Origin: Rhizophagus irregularis
Taxonomy: Eukaryota > Glomeromycota > Glomeromycetes > Glomerales > Glomeraceae
DNA length: 64,000 nucleotides
Direction of reading: 5' to 3'
Assembly: GCF_026210795.1 (NCBI RefSeq)
Contig: NC_089452.1
Coordinates: forward strand, 2,046,001 to 2,110,000
A program made the position numbers and the translations under genes. A model generated the notes under the pieces. That model worked only from the letters and a program-made list of their open reading frames with translations. It did not search any database and was not told the DNA's origin. Below, piece after piece: positions 49,129 to 60,913 of this stretch (the first letter of the stretch is position 1; each line of letters begins with the position of its first letter).

Positions 49129-51682
49129 GAAGGGGAACTCTTCCTGACGATCTTTCGGACCAAAATTTTACGAAAGAAAAATTTTATTTTATTTGACAAA
49201 ACAATTAATAAAACATAACTTAAAATAACAAAAATGGAAGAAGAAACTCTCAAACAATACATGAACGAATACTATAGAGGCTTTACAGGTTTTGAGTTGG
49301 AACACTTAGAAGACTTCGCAAAATGTTTAAAAGAATACAAAGAATTTAATCTAGCAGACTACGAGATAGCACATTTGGATAACGACATTTTATTTCCGCC
49401 AGGTGATATTAAAATAGGAGTCCGAGATGCCAGAACAACATCCAAGAGCAATATAAGCAAAAAGATTTTAATGGATATCGCAGTCTTCACAATGAAAATG
49501 GGCGGCGAAAACGTTAAAAGAATTTTAGAAACAATCCTCTTGGAAAAATCTTGCAAGGACACAGCAACAACAAAAGACGCAACAGGCGAAAATACAACAG
49601 AAAAAGAAATAGATAGAGAACTAATTTCAAATTTTGTAAAAGAATATATGTTCTCATTTTATAAAAATTTTTTTGAGTTCGAGAAACAACATGTAGATGA
49701 CTTTGTAACAGCTATCAAAAATAAAGAGCAAGTCAACTTGGTAAATTATGAAACAGAACATTTAGATGAAGATTTACTCATAAGAAGGGGAAGGACGCCA
49801 CAAGGAGTTAGAGACAAAGAAAAAAAAATGGGTGTCGATGTAATCAAAGACAATCTAATGGATATAGCGGCCTTTACAATAAAAAAGGGTGCAGCCATTA
49901 CTACGAAAATTTTGATTTCACTAGGTTACGACCACTTCGAAAATCTTCAAAGAAAAGACGCTGCAGTAGAAGAATTAAGAAAGACAAAGGATGAATTAAA
50001 TTCCCTATTAGCTAAACACAAAGAAGACAAAGAAAAGATAGACGATTTAGAAAAGGAAAAAAAGATAGCAGATGAATGAATAAGAAGTCTAGAAAATGAG
50101 ATGATAAAATTAAAAGAATCAGAGAAGAAAAAGATAACGAGTGAGAATACTATATCAAGTAAGCCGGAAAGTAAGACAAAAAGCCACAATCGACGAAGAA
50201 AATCAAAAAAAAGAAATCATCTACACAAGAAATCAAAAAGGGGAAGATCACCAAAATTCCGGTTCAAACAACTTCTGATGATGATTATCTGAAAAAACAT
50301 TTTTCCGAAAGATCACGTGACTTAAAATTTTATGATTTTCCAGCTTATTGGAAGGACAATGAAATTTATGATTCTTTAAAACAAGTAGGATATATAGAAA
50401 GATTAGAGTGCAAATGGAATTACAAATATAGGACTGTTCGAGCTAGAATTCGCCTTACAACAGAAATGGAAGAAATTTTCGTCAAAGGTGGATCTAACAT
50501 AGCGATCAAGAAAAAAGATCAGTACTATTTTTTTAGGATGTTCGACGCAAAAATGAGCACCACAGATATAAAGAAAAGATATGAATGGCAAGCGTATAAA
50601 AAATTTATGGATTTACCAGGGAGGTCAGAATATGAAGGAATAAAAGCTGAGAACTTGAAATACGGTGGTCATTTTTCAAAAATTATCAAAATAAACAAAA
50701 TCAAATATATTTTGATATATTTTAACAACGAAAGTGATTTACTAAGAGCAATTTATAAATCGACAATGGAAGAAGACAACATGGAAAACGGTCTGAAGAT
50801 TAAAAGTCAAGACGAACTGATCAGCGAAAATGGAACTTACAAAAAACGTTTTGGTATTAACAAATTTAATATCCCACAAAAACCAAAGGACGGATTTGTT
50901 GATGTACCTACTGATCTAATCTCAACGATTCCAAGATCTTCAGAAGAACACGAAGAGTTAGATAATTTGAACAACAATTTTAAAGAAAGATTAGAAGAAT
51001 TAAAAATGACAACAACAGCCACGACACAAAGAAAAGGGAAAAAAAAAGTAACTGAGCTATCGGATGATGATGTTGAAGAAAAGAAAAATGAAAACAAAAA
51101 GCGTGTAGTGCGAAAGCAGGGAGAAAGGGAAAATTCTGATATAGAATGAACAAATTATCCCCATAAATTTTAACAATCTTGAAATTTATTTTTAGAAGAA
51201 CGTTACTGGAATTTGATCAAGTTGCTACTTAACAATAGAGAACTTGTTAAAGTAAAAACGTTGATATTTTCCGCGATAGTATAGTTTTTCTTTCTTAATT
51301 TTCAAGACAGAATTTTATTTTGCTTTATTTTTATCGCTTTTAATGTAGTTTAAATCATTTAGTTTTTATTTGAAATTTCTTCACAATTAATTTGATTGAA
51401 TTTAAAATAGTAAAGCCTCAAAACATATAAAATAGCAAAAACCAAAAAACATCGTAAAATACTAGTACAGTAGCGTATTTGGAAACAATATATTTATAAA
51501 ATCGAACACAATGTATTAGTTTAGATTTTATATTAATAGTTATAGTCAGATAAATACTCAGTTATAGGGTTTAGAAAGTCTTTGTACTTCTTTGCTCTAG
51601 GTGCTTTTGTATTGGTTACCAGATTTTAAATCGATTTTAACTAATAAAGCGCGTTACTGTTTAAAAAAAAAAAAAAAAAAAA
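49129..51682 (+). mobile_element. poly(A)-tailed retroposed insert with 16-bp target duplication
   Basis: ATCCATTACATATTTT occurs at 49113-49128 and again at 51683-51698, right after a 20-base A tract (51663-51682). That is the signature of LINE-type target-primed reverse transcription of a polyadenylated RNA. The insert is 2.55 kb and intronless, with a 5' UTR of about 105 bp, a coding part (49234-51149) and a 3' UTR of about 510 bp. No reverse transcriptase is encoded, so it is a non-autonomous copy or a processed gene mobilised by a LINE. It interrupts the gypsy gag/protease frame and is therefore younger than the gypsy insertion. Confidence 0.88.
49234..51149 (+). pseudogene. LINE-ORF1-like RNA-binding protein, one stop and one frameshift
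   Basis: The coding part would be about 637 aa. Residues ~1-110 and ~130-240 are a tandem duplication (compare FTGFELEHLEDFAKCLKE..ADYEIAHLD with FFEFEKQHVDDFVTAIK..VNYETEHLD, each followed by GVRD and LMDIAVFTMK/LMDIAAFTIK). A charged coiled coil follows. It contains a TGA at 50077-50079 and, further on, an eight-A run (50206-50213) where one base must be lost or gained to continue. The C-terminal half has two RRM-like folds: FYDFPAYW..YRTVRARIRL, then YYFFRMFDAKMS..KYILIYFNN. It ends in a basic tail at 51149. Such RRM-like proteins are typical first ORFs of LINEs in this fungal group, as far as I recall. Confidence 0.6.
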
Positions 51683-51891
51683 ATCCATTACATATTTTTC
51701 TGGTGGTACATTAACTCGTACTCTAATATCTTTATTTCCTCTTTTCATTCCTGGATTTGGACATTCTTTTATAAAATGACCTTTTGCTCCACATCTTTCA
51801 CAACGATTATGTCTTCTTCTTGCTTGATACGCTTTATCTCTATCTTCTTTATTAGAAAATCCTCCTTTTCTTTCACCATCGATATCCATTT

Positions 51892-54800
51892 TCATGTCAT
51901 ATTCTCTTTTGGCGGTATTGGAACATCTTCAATTTCCATTTCATTATAGTCGTCATTCAAATTTCTATTATATATTTTACCACTTCTTAAAGTTGGATAT
52001 ATTTTTTTTTCATAATTATATATTTCGTAATTATTATAATTTTCATTATCATTATATCTATTATTATCCATTAAATTTACATTTCTATTATTATCATTAT
52101 TTCTTCTTTCATTACTATTATTTCTATTAAAATTATTTTGCGTTCTATAATTATTTCTTTGTCTTAATTGTGGACATTCTGGTCTTATATGACCTACTTC
52201 ATTGCATTCATAGCATCTCATAATTCTTGCATTTCTTGTATTTGTATTTCTATTTATATTTCTTCTTTGTTGATTTCTTATTTCATTTAACATTTCTCCC
52301 ATAGCTATTTTTTCTGCTCTAAATTGTTCTAACGCTTTACTTAATTCATCAATATCTTTTTCATTAACTGGCTTTTGCATTTTTTTATATATTTCATTTT
52401 CTTCTTTTTTATTCATTTCTTCTTTTAAAATTTCTTCTATATTCTTTTCTTGTCTTATTTGTTCTATATTTACACCCATTGTTTTCATTATCAATTCATT
52501 TTTAGCTTCTTCTTCTCTTCTTGCTATATTAATCGCATTATTTAAATTCGTTGAATTACTTCTTCTAACTTGGTATCCTAATGTAGGTTCTAATCCTTGG
52601 ATATAATAATTTACTTGATACATATCATGTAATGCTTGACCTCTAGTTGCAATTCTTAATATTGACCTAAACCTTCTAGTATACTCTTCAACACTTTCAT
52701 TTTTTTCTTGTTTAATCCTTGTTAATTCTATCATTTTTCTTCTTTTAACATCTTCTCTAGTGAATCTATTAATTAATTTGTTTTTCAAATTTCTATCATC
52801 ATCATGATTACACCAATTTACTAAATTAGCTGCTACTCTTTCTTTTTCTTCATTATATCATTGTAATGCGATTCCTCTTAAACATGTTATTGCTATATTT
52901 GCTTTATTTTGTCTACATACACCTCCTCCAATATTTCCTTCTAGTCTTCCACTTACTGCAAATGCTACTTCAAATTGTCTAATCCAATCGTTAACATCTT
53001 CATCTTCTTTTCCACTAAAAGTTGGCATACCTACTATTCCTCCCATTCCTGCAGTTTGAACTATATCTGTTAAAGTTTGTCCTGCTCCTAATGCATTATC
53101 TAATGCATTAGGTGCGAGTCCTATAGCATTTTCTACTATTCTCTTTATTTGATCTTGGTTTGCCATATCTAACAATATATTCTCTTGAAATAAATCTTGT
53201 AAATTATAATCAGATATTTCACTTTCACTATCAGAATCTTCAATATTCAATGAATTATTCGAATCTGAATTTTGACTTAAACCAAAACCTTTTATATTTA
53301 TAACATTTTCATTTTCACTCTCAAATTCATTCTCATCAAAATCTCTAACATTTTCTTCCCAATTCTCATATTCTTCTGGATCTAATATTTCTCCAATCTT
53401 TTCTGAATCATCCGTATCATCATTTTCTTTTTCAATTTCTTCTTCACTTTCTTCAATTTCAAATTTCTTTAAATATTCATCTAATATTTTCTTTATTTCC
53501 TTTTCTGACTCATTTTTATATTCTTGAAATAATTTTATAAAGTCTGCACTTAAGATATCAATATCTCTATATTCCATACTTATTAATCTTAATAATTCTC
53601 CATCAGAAACTTCAATTTCTAAAACTTTAATTAAGTTTTTCAATCGTTCTAATCTTTTTTCTATTTCTGTTTCATCATCCAATTCATTCTCATCTTCTAA
53701 ATTTTCTAATCCTTTTTCATAACAGCTTTTACATATCCTTTCTATAAATTCTCTATTGTATTCTATTGCTTCTATTGCTTCTTTCTTTAATATTATTTTG
53801 TTACATATTGGACATTTTATTGTATACATATAATGCCATATTCTTAATTCTTCTTCTATTCCTTTATCATCTAATTCTTCAATAGTTTTGTAAAAACTCA
53901 TAAATTCTTTAGTTTTTATTATTTCATATTCCACTCTAAAATTTATTATTCGTCTTATTTCTTCAATATCAATTTCATAACCATTCTCTAACCAATAATT
54001 TCTGTATATTCTTTCTATATGTTCGTCTCCTTCATTTGAACTTGATTCTTCTACATCATCTGAACTTTCTAGTTCTCCTACGTCACTATATTCTTCAACA
54101 AAACCTTTTGTTTCTACAATTTTCTCTATTATCTTATCTGTTAAATCATCATTTATCCATGGTTTTGGATATTTATTTCCATCCCACCATTGATATGTTA
54201 TACTTTTCTGAAACTTCTTGACTTTCTCTCTACTTTCTTCTTCTGCTATATTTTCTTCTAAATGTACTAATATTTCTTTAAAATTTCTCATAGTACCATA
54301 TCCTTTATTCTTAATAGTTATTGATTCTATTTCTTGTAACCATTCTTCAAATTTTGCGAATCTTATATCTAATTCATCATCTTCTATGATATATTTATAT
54401 GTCAACAATTCTTTATTCCCTAATAAATTTTCTTCTGTTTGATTGTCTAATATGAACTCGTTATCTTCACTAAGTATATAATGTTCACATATCATTTTTA
54501 TTATTGATATAATTCCTATTTTTCTATAATCTGATTTGTTTCTATACCTGATTGAGCTCACAACTATATCTAACAGCTTTTCTCCTTCTTTTCTCATTTT
54601 CTTAAATTCTCTATCTCTTTTCTTTTTACTAGATGGATAATTTTCTTCTCCATCCTTTCTTGTTAATATTATATATTCCATTAATTTCACATACGTGTTT
54701 CTATTATAACTCATTGCTTCTAGTATTACCTTTTGAAAAATTTTCCAAAATCTTTTAAACCAATCTCCTATCTCTATTTCATCAGTACTATAACATTTTA

Positions 54801-54900
54801 AGCATGAAGGATCTACTTGATATTTTTCTCTTGATTCATTATGTTTCTCTATTTCATGTCTTTTTCTAATCTCTTCTAATTCATCGTATATATCAGACAT
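51892..54900 (-). pseudogene. gypsy gag with long N-terminal extension and one in-frame stop
   Basis: The frame runs 1002 codons from 54900 to TGA 51894-51892, with one internal TGA at 52860-52858 (codon 681). The core Gag region is in the second part: FSGKEDEDVNDWIRQFE, then after the stop VEEYTRRFRSIL and YYIQGLEPTL (retrotransposon_gag pattern), followed by a CCHC knuckle (CYECNEVGHIRPEC). The first ~580 residues are an unusual acidic extension. It has a CLKC near residue 33 and a zinc-ribbon-like pair, CPIC at 363-366 and CKSC at 390-393, and ends in Glu/Asp/Ser-rich stretches. The start at 54900 is the first ATG and is preceded by an A/T-rich leader. TGG or CGA to TGA would explain the internal stop. 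Confidence 0.8.
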
Positions 54901-55782
54901 TTTTATTTATTTAAACATTTCATAATTTCATTTTTATTTATATTTTATAAAATTTTATTATTAACTTAACATCATTTAAACTACTATTTTATCTTTTACT
55001 TCTTTAAAATACAATTTAAATTCTAATATTTTCAAAGTTCCAGCTTTGATTCTATAATTTTCTATATATTCTATAATGTAATTTATAATCACGATTTTAT
55101 TTATAAAATTCCTATATCTTGCGCAAATAAACTGTGATCAAAGCTAGGGATTATTTATAACTGGGGCCGCCCAGTATCAGACTAATATGATCACCGACAA
55201 AATAAAGGCTTATTTATACTGGGTCCTCCCAGTGTGCTCTTATTTATACTGGGGTTCTCCCAGTTCTATACACAAAATTAAACTTTTAATAACTTTTAAT
55301 CTTTTTCTTATATTAACTTTCAAAATATTTATTTCAAATCTATTTCATATTATTTTATTTCTCATATTTCATTTTATAATTCATTAATATTCTCTTATTA
55401 TAATTGGATAGCCACGGATTTTTAAGCGATCAACATACTAAAATTTCTGTCAACAAACGCCCCTGGTGACACAACTATTTATTCTATTATTTCCTTATTC
55501 ATTTATTATTTTTATTAATCAGTCGCCCCTGCCCAAGGAGCCGCTATATTTTTCTTTTACTGCGCCTCAATTGCGTGACTTATATTTTCTTTTATTTTCT
55601 TTTCTTTTACTGCGCTTCACATGACTTGTACTACTCACGTGACTTATGTAACATTTCATTTTCTACTGCGTTTTGATCATGTGATTTTTACTGCGCTTTT
55701 TAACACATGACTTGTCGCAGTATAATTCTCATTTTATTTATTCATTTCTGTAACTGAACTCATGTTCTCTCTTTCTGATTAA
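54901..55782 (-). other. gypsy leader, 3' part
   Basis: Non-coding leader between gag and the inserted transposon; it continues on the other side at 60115-60913. It contains three tandem hairpins (55160-55264), annotated separately. CACGTGA/CATGTGATT-like motifs recur near 55630-55720. No coding region. Confidence 0.6.
55160..55264. repeat. three tandem CTGGG/CCCAG hairpins in the gypsy leader
   Basis: ACTGGGGCCGCCCAGT (55160-55175), ACTGGGTCCTCCCAGT (55218-55233) and ACTGGGGTTCTCCCAGT (55248-55264). Each has a perfect 6-bp stem with a 4-5-base loop, and each is preceded by TTATTTATA. The stems are conserved while the loops differ, which suggests structure is kept. In the element's RNA (minus strand) they form equal hairpins. 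Confidence 0.75.
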
Positions 55783-58700
55783 GATCCGATTCGCGTATGA
55801 ACTACAGAAAATTACTATATAAATTTGGGGAACGGTTATTATAAAAATGGCAAAATTGGCAAAATATTACAGATTATAAAAACCGCAGATGATCACGCTG
55901 TAGCACCAAAATTCACGTGATGAAACCTTAAATGCTAAAGATAATAATGATCAAAAAAAATCGGGAGTTTTATTTATTTCTTAAAAACTTTATTTTGAGG
56001 CAGCGTCAGATTTGGCGGAAATATATATATATGTATTTGCAATGTTTAAAACACGCACTATGATTATTTTTTATAAATTAACAAATAAAAACAATTAGAA
56101 CTATATTTTACACATTTTTATACGTTTAGAACTGTTTGTTTTATACAATTATTTCATTTTCTCTTGCCTCTAATTCACGTATTGCCATGATTTCTTTCCA
56201 TTTTTGGGAGAAACCAGTAATCCAATTCTGAATAGTAGAGATTTTAGGTACATCATTTTCGTCTAATTCTCCAAGTTGAACACGTCGCACAAGTTCCTCA
56301 TACATTTGTTGAGCTGAAAATTTGTTATTTGGATTTGCTGTTCCGGTATGAAACATATTTTCTAATAAATGTTTCGCACTTTTAGATATTCACTTCCATG
56401 ATTCCCGCTTGTAATTCTTGTTAGATTTTAGGGCCCACCCAGATACAAATACATCGTGACTATTGTTGTCAAACAAAACCAATTGTTAGTATAATTGATT
56501 TATAAGCTTTTATTATAATAAAATATCTTACATTTGCTTTTTTGAACTTCCTATTACATTTGTAATATCCATACTATTCAAACTTGAATTCAAAAGATCC
56601 TATATATTGAGTAGTTTTTATTTTTGTGAAAAAAAAAATTTTTTCAATTTTAAATTGTTCATACCAATTCCAAAAATTCATCATTGGTGACAGAATCATC
56701 TGGATCACGAAATATTATTAGTTTCATGGGGAATTTGAAATAAATGCAAAAAACTATCATACCTTTACTGACAACAATAGGTAACGTCCATTTTTTAGAT
56801 GGTTCTGTATGAGTAGAATATTCTGGATTGGGCTTTTCATTTTTTCTCTGCTTTCGAATTTTTTTTATTTGAGCTGGAGACCATTTCTTCCATTCTCCAA
56901 TTCCAGGCAAAATCCTAGCACATACGAATCCTGTATCCTCTCCTTGAGCTGGCCACGTCCATTCATGTAGACTTTTAATTCCAGCTATTGTACCAATTTT
57001 TTCTTTTCCTATACGAAATAAATATTATTACTGACAAACAAAAATATTGTACATAATTTCTTCAATTATTGAAATACCTTGATTACGATTTGGCAGCAAG
57101 TTGGCAACTTTTGTTCCTGCAATATCATGAATTGCTGCCTCTATATCATCACCAGATTCAATTGTACAACCCAGTTTGACATGACGTTTTATTGCTTGTG
57201 ATATCTAATAGGAATAAATCAAAGGTAAACAAAATAATAATAGAATTTATAATAAATGAAGTAAGCAATATAATAACTACTTGAGCGTGATGGGAATCTA
57301 TCAGTGTTTTAGCCTCACCAGCTTCCAAAAAGATCCATTTTCGAGGAACAATATCATACCATTCTTTCCATTGACCTATTATCAGCATCAATTCTGTACA
57401 ATGATAGTGAGGCCCATTGTCCAACATTATTGTTATCCATTTTGGCTTTGGATCAAGATTTTCAAACACGGTATGAAGAGAAGATGCTGTAAACCAGGCA
57501 TCTTGGCCAGTATCGTCACTCCAATGGTCATATACTTGTATATCAAGCTTGTTATTTGTAATATCTTTTGTATATACTAGTGATGAATGTAGAGTCCAAC
57601 CCCTTTTACCAAAGAATTGAGATTTTGTTTCCCTTGCAGTGTGCGGAAGTATCCTCATTTTATAGTCCACTATAATAACTGCTCCATCTTCATCTAACTC
57701 ATCAAGATTAACCTGAACGTGAGTATTTAAATAAAACTTTCATGCATGATGTCCTAACCATGAAATTAATTTTTTCAAATAATCATCTAATAATTCATGT
57801 AATTCTTCATCTACCTGATTTTTTATTAGATCAAAAAATTGGAATAATTCTACACAATCGTTACATATTTCAAAATGCTGAAGATTACAAATTCCAAAGG
57901 AATGGCTAAGGCAATGGCATATGCAAGATTTATGTGCCAGAATTCCTGAAGAGGTAATTTTCAAATTCTTTATGTATTCACGCCTCATATATCTTCTCAA
58001 AATATTCAATTTTCGAGTTAACTCCTCCTGCATTATAGAATATGATTAATTTCAATATCAAATTTCTGAATACAAAAAATTCTTGAATATAATACCTTCA
58101 AAGATTCATCTTCTACATGAGTAGCAATGATGGTATTAATAGACGCAAAGCTCTCATATCCACATTCATTGCATTCTGAGCAAAGACCACCTAAATTATC
58201 TTGATAAACAAATCTACTACCTTGTAAACGTGTCATAAATGCTGTATGACGCATTCCATTTGGATACTCTTCAGAAAATTTCTCCCAAAGAGCCTGCTTA
58301 TGGTCCTGTAAATACATTATAGGTAATCCTGATTTTAAATGAGTTCGGTAAGAGCTCATGTTGACAATATCCTTTCTCATGAAAAAACTATCAAACTGAT
58401 CAATTTGCTCTATTTTAAACTTTAGACGATGAAATTTTGGCTTTTCAATAGGTGGAGCACCAAAACCATTCAATACAGCATGTCTTCTTGATTCAAGAAC
58501 GGTATAAGATGCTACCTGTAATATTAGATAATTAGTTATTGCGTTCAAAATTACTGCCAATATTATGCTAATTACAAAAACATATTCTTACCCCTAAATT
58601 ATATTCTAATTCTTCATAGGTAAAATCATTGGCAATAATTGATAAAATACGCCATTTTCCATCTCTGGTTTTTTTATTATCATCCAATGCTTGTCAAAAA

Positions 58701-60110
58701 CAAGACCAAAAAGTTTCTGTAGAATTTGAAGGATTGCTGGAAAGAAATCCCATCTTGTAAAGAGTAGTAAATATCTGTTTTTCTTGTATTGGATTTCGTG
58801 ATTTAGTCCAAAGTTGATACTATAGAATTAAAAGTTATTTTTTATTCGTGTTTATAATTTTTCAATATACAACTCAATCATACCTCAGATTTACCAGATT
58901 TATCATGGGACCAAGGAGTAATATCAGAGCATCCTGCAGCATGAAGCATAGATAACCATGCACCCAGTTCACGATCAGAAAATTGATGCTCTGGTGGGTA
59001 TAATAATTTTAATTCTGAATTTAATTCTATTACATTACACTCATTTTGATCCCATCTAACAAATAATTTTTACCATTCAATTTTAGCAAAAGTTTGACGC
59101 TGAAGATGATATTCATATAATTTTTTCATTAGTTTGAAATTATTCCATTCATGAGGAGCGCATTGTGGAATACGTAACTTATTTAATTTTTGTAATGTAA
59201 TTTGATCTTCCAACCCAAATAATTCTTTTCCTGAAAATTTTTGAATATAACCTGAATTTTTCCAGATGTCATCTGGGGTAGTTCCTACAAATGTTTTTTG
59301 AATTTTAAAATCTTGATAAATATAAATGTAACATTTATCATCTTTAATTTCAGATACAAATATAGCTGCACGTTTCTTATATGTGTGAATAATTGATGAC
59401 TTGTAACCATTGCCTGCTTGATTCCAATCTGAACGTGTAGATGAACCCAATCCATAAATAAATATTTCATAATCACCAAGTTTACATGAAAATGGACAAA
59501 AATCAATATTAGATGAAAGAACATCTATTATATTTTTATTATCCCATCCCATAATAATAGAACCAGAATAACGAGTTTTTTTTTGAAAAATATTTTGATA
59601 AACTTCAGAAACTGCCTTAGTTGCACTTGTTTCTATAACCCAAAACTCACCACTTTGACAAAAATACTCAGGTAACATTTGATTAGAACTGGAAATCTGT
59701 ACTATTATATAAAAGTCACGTCTATTCAAACAAGCATTAGTTTTTTGGCCTGCTCTAATTGGAAATCTGAGTTGGGTATTTGCGTCAGGAATACTTAGAA
59801 TTTCCCACCAGTAGCGTGAATAAGGTCCATAGTGAAGATTTTCTATAAGCGAGCCAAGTTCTACTAGGATAACATACATTTGAGACATGGTTGGCTTCAG
59901 ATTTTAGCATTTTTTACGAGTTGGTTTATATAAAATTTTTTTTTTGATATTATTCTTTGCATTTAAGCCTTATCACATGTTCATTGGTGCTACAACATTA
60001 TTATCTACGGTTTTTATAATATATGATGATATGCAAATCTTATTAATTTAACTGTTTGTTTTCCCCGGATATATATAGTAATTTTCTGTAGATCATACGT
60101 GAATTGGATC
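55783..60110 (-). mobile_element. 4.33-kb TTAA DNA transposon (copy B), nested in gypsy leader
   Basis: The ends 55783-55832 and 60061-60110 form terminal inverted repeats matching at 44 of 50 positions (GATCCRATTCRCGTATGA.CTACAGAAAATTACTATATA.). TTAA flanks both sides (55779-55782 and 60111-60114). Subterminal TATAAAAACCG motifs occur inside both ends. The encoded transposase has the same nine-exon plan as copy A (12964-17223), but its TIR sequence differs, so it is another subfamily. It inserted into the gypsy leader after the gypsy element arrived. Confidence 0.92.
56141..59888 (-). pseudogene. DDE transposase with FYR-like modules (copy B, four in-frame stops)
   Basis: Exons (minus): 59888-58884, 58819-58592, 58515-58096, 58027-57281, 57204-57078, 57008-56763, 56699-56665, 56599-56532 and 56459-56141, equal to 1064 codons plus stop. 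Exons 3 and 5 are the same length as in copy A (420 and 127 bp). Two FYRN/FYRC-like modules are present (LRFPIRAGQKTN..RYSGSIIMGW; GYKSSI..FSGKELFGLED). The zinc cluster GGLCSECN and CICHC..CNDC is kept, as is the catalytic VDYKM, LDNGPHYH and FLEAGEAKT. Four in-frame stops are at 59070-59072 (TAA; Tyr278 in copy A), 58694-58696 (TGA), 57740-57742 (TGA; Arg in copy A) and 56390-56392 (TGA; Arg in copy A). No frameshift or splice-site loss was seen, so inactivation looks recent. The exon 8 region is a weaker SAP-like segment than in copy A. Confidence 0.85.
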
Positions 60111-60114
60111 TTAA

Positions 60115-60913
60115 ATATTTTTTTACATTTTTATATATTGTTTACACAACATGCTTACGCAATTTCTTTTTATTTTTATATTACATCATTATTACATCAT
60201 TTATTTCATATAATTTATTATTATCTTTTATAATCTCTCATATCGTTCTTTTATTGTAATAAAATTATTTTTCATATATCAAATAATAACATTTCATTAT
60301 TTCTTATATTTACAATATCATTTAATTTTCTCTTTCATTTAGTAACCTATACCGGGCTTGCCTTTACCTTCTTTATAGAAGTATAGTAGTTTACGGGTTT
60401 GTTACTAATAACTTTTCTTTTCTTATTATACTTTTGAATTTTTCAATCATTTATTAACTTTTTATAATACACAAAATTTATTCTTATTATAAATTTTTAT
60501 TTTCATTTAATTTTTAAATCTTTTCATTATTATCTTGAATATTTCATTCATCCTTTCGATATATACTTTTTCAATATATCGTATATTTTCATTTAATTTT
60601 ATTTCTCATATATTCCGTAATATTCCTTTTTCATAATATTACTTTCTCTTATATATTTTCTTTTACTATATCCTTTTTCATATATAGTAACATTTTTCTC
60701 ATATTTCAGATAAGTCTTCCTTATCTTTTTCATTTCTTTGATGATTTCTCATATCATCCTTTTCTTATCTTTGATGATTTCTTATATCATCCTTTTCTTA
60801 TTAATTTCACAAAATTTTCTTTCATTTTCTTATATAATTTTCTTTTATTTCTCATTTAGATCTTGTATGAAGACAACAATCTTTTAATTTCTCACGAGCA
60901 TGCACCAAAAATG
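60115..60913 (-). other. gypsy leader, 5' part
   Basis: Non-coding, AT-rich, with repeated CTTTTTCATATA-type motifs. It belongs to the leader next to the 5' LTR. The stretch next to the LTR (60907-60888 on the minus strand, TGGTGCATGCTCGTGAGAAA) begins with TGG five bases inside the LTR and may be the tRNA primer-binding site; I cannot name the tRNA. Confidence 0.5.

Larger units (their letters stand above)
49011..51895 (-). pseudogene. second gag frame with CCHC knuckle, split by insertion
   Basis: Segments 51895-51683 and 49112-49011 join exactly once the 2.55-kb insert and one copy of the 16-bp target duplication are removed. They give about 104 codons with a second zinc knuckle (CERCGAKGHFIKEC) and then PEKYVMD/MFNENA at the insertion point. 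The frame starts with ATG overlapping the stop of the main gag ORF (ATGA at 51895-51892) and ends at TGA 49013-49011, directly in frame with protease. So in an intact element this would be the start of the protease frame. Confidence 0.75.

Noticed and set aside
49011-58696. UGA recoding (selenocysteine or reassigned stop) to explain many in-frame TGAs
   Set aside because: The TGAs occur only in transposon-derived genes and pseudogenes, frameshifts accompany them in the gypsy pol and ORF1-like genes, and the methyltransferase genes use no internal TGA; CpG decay is simpler.
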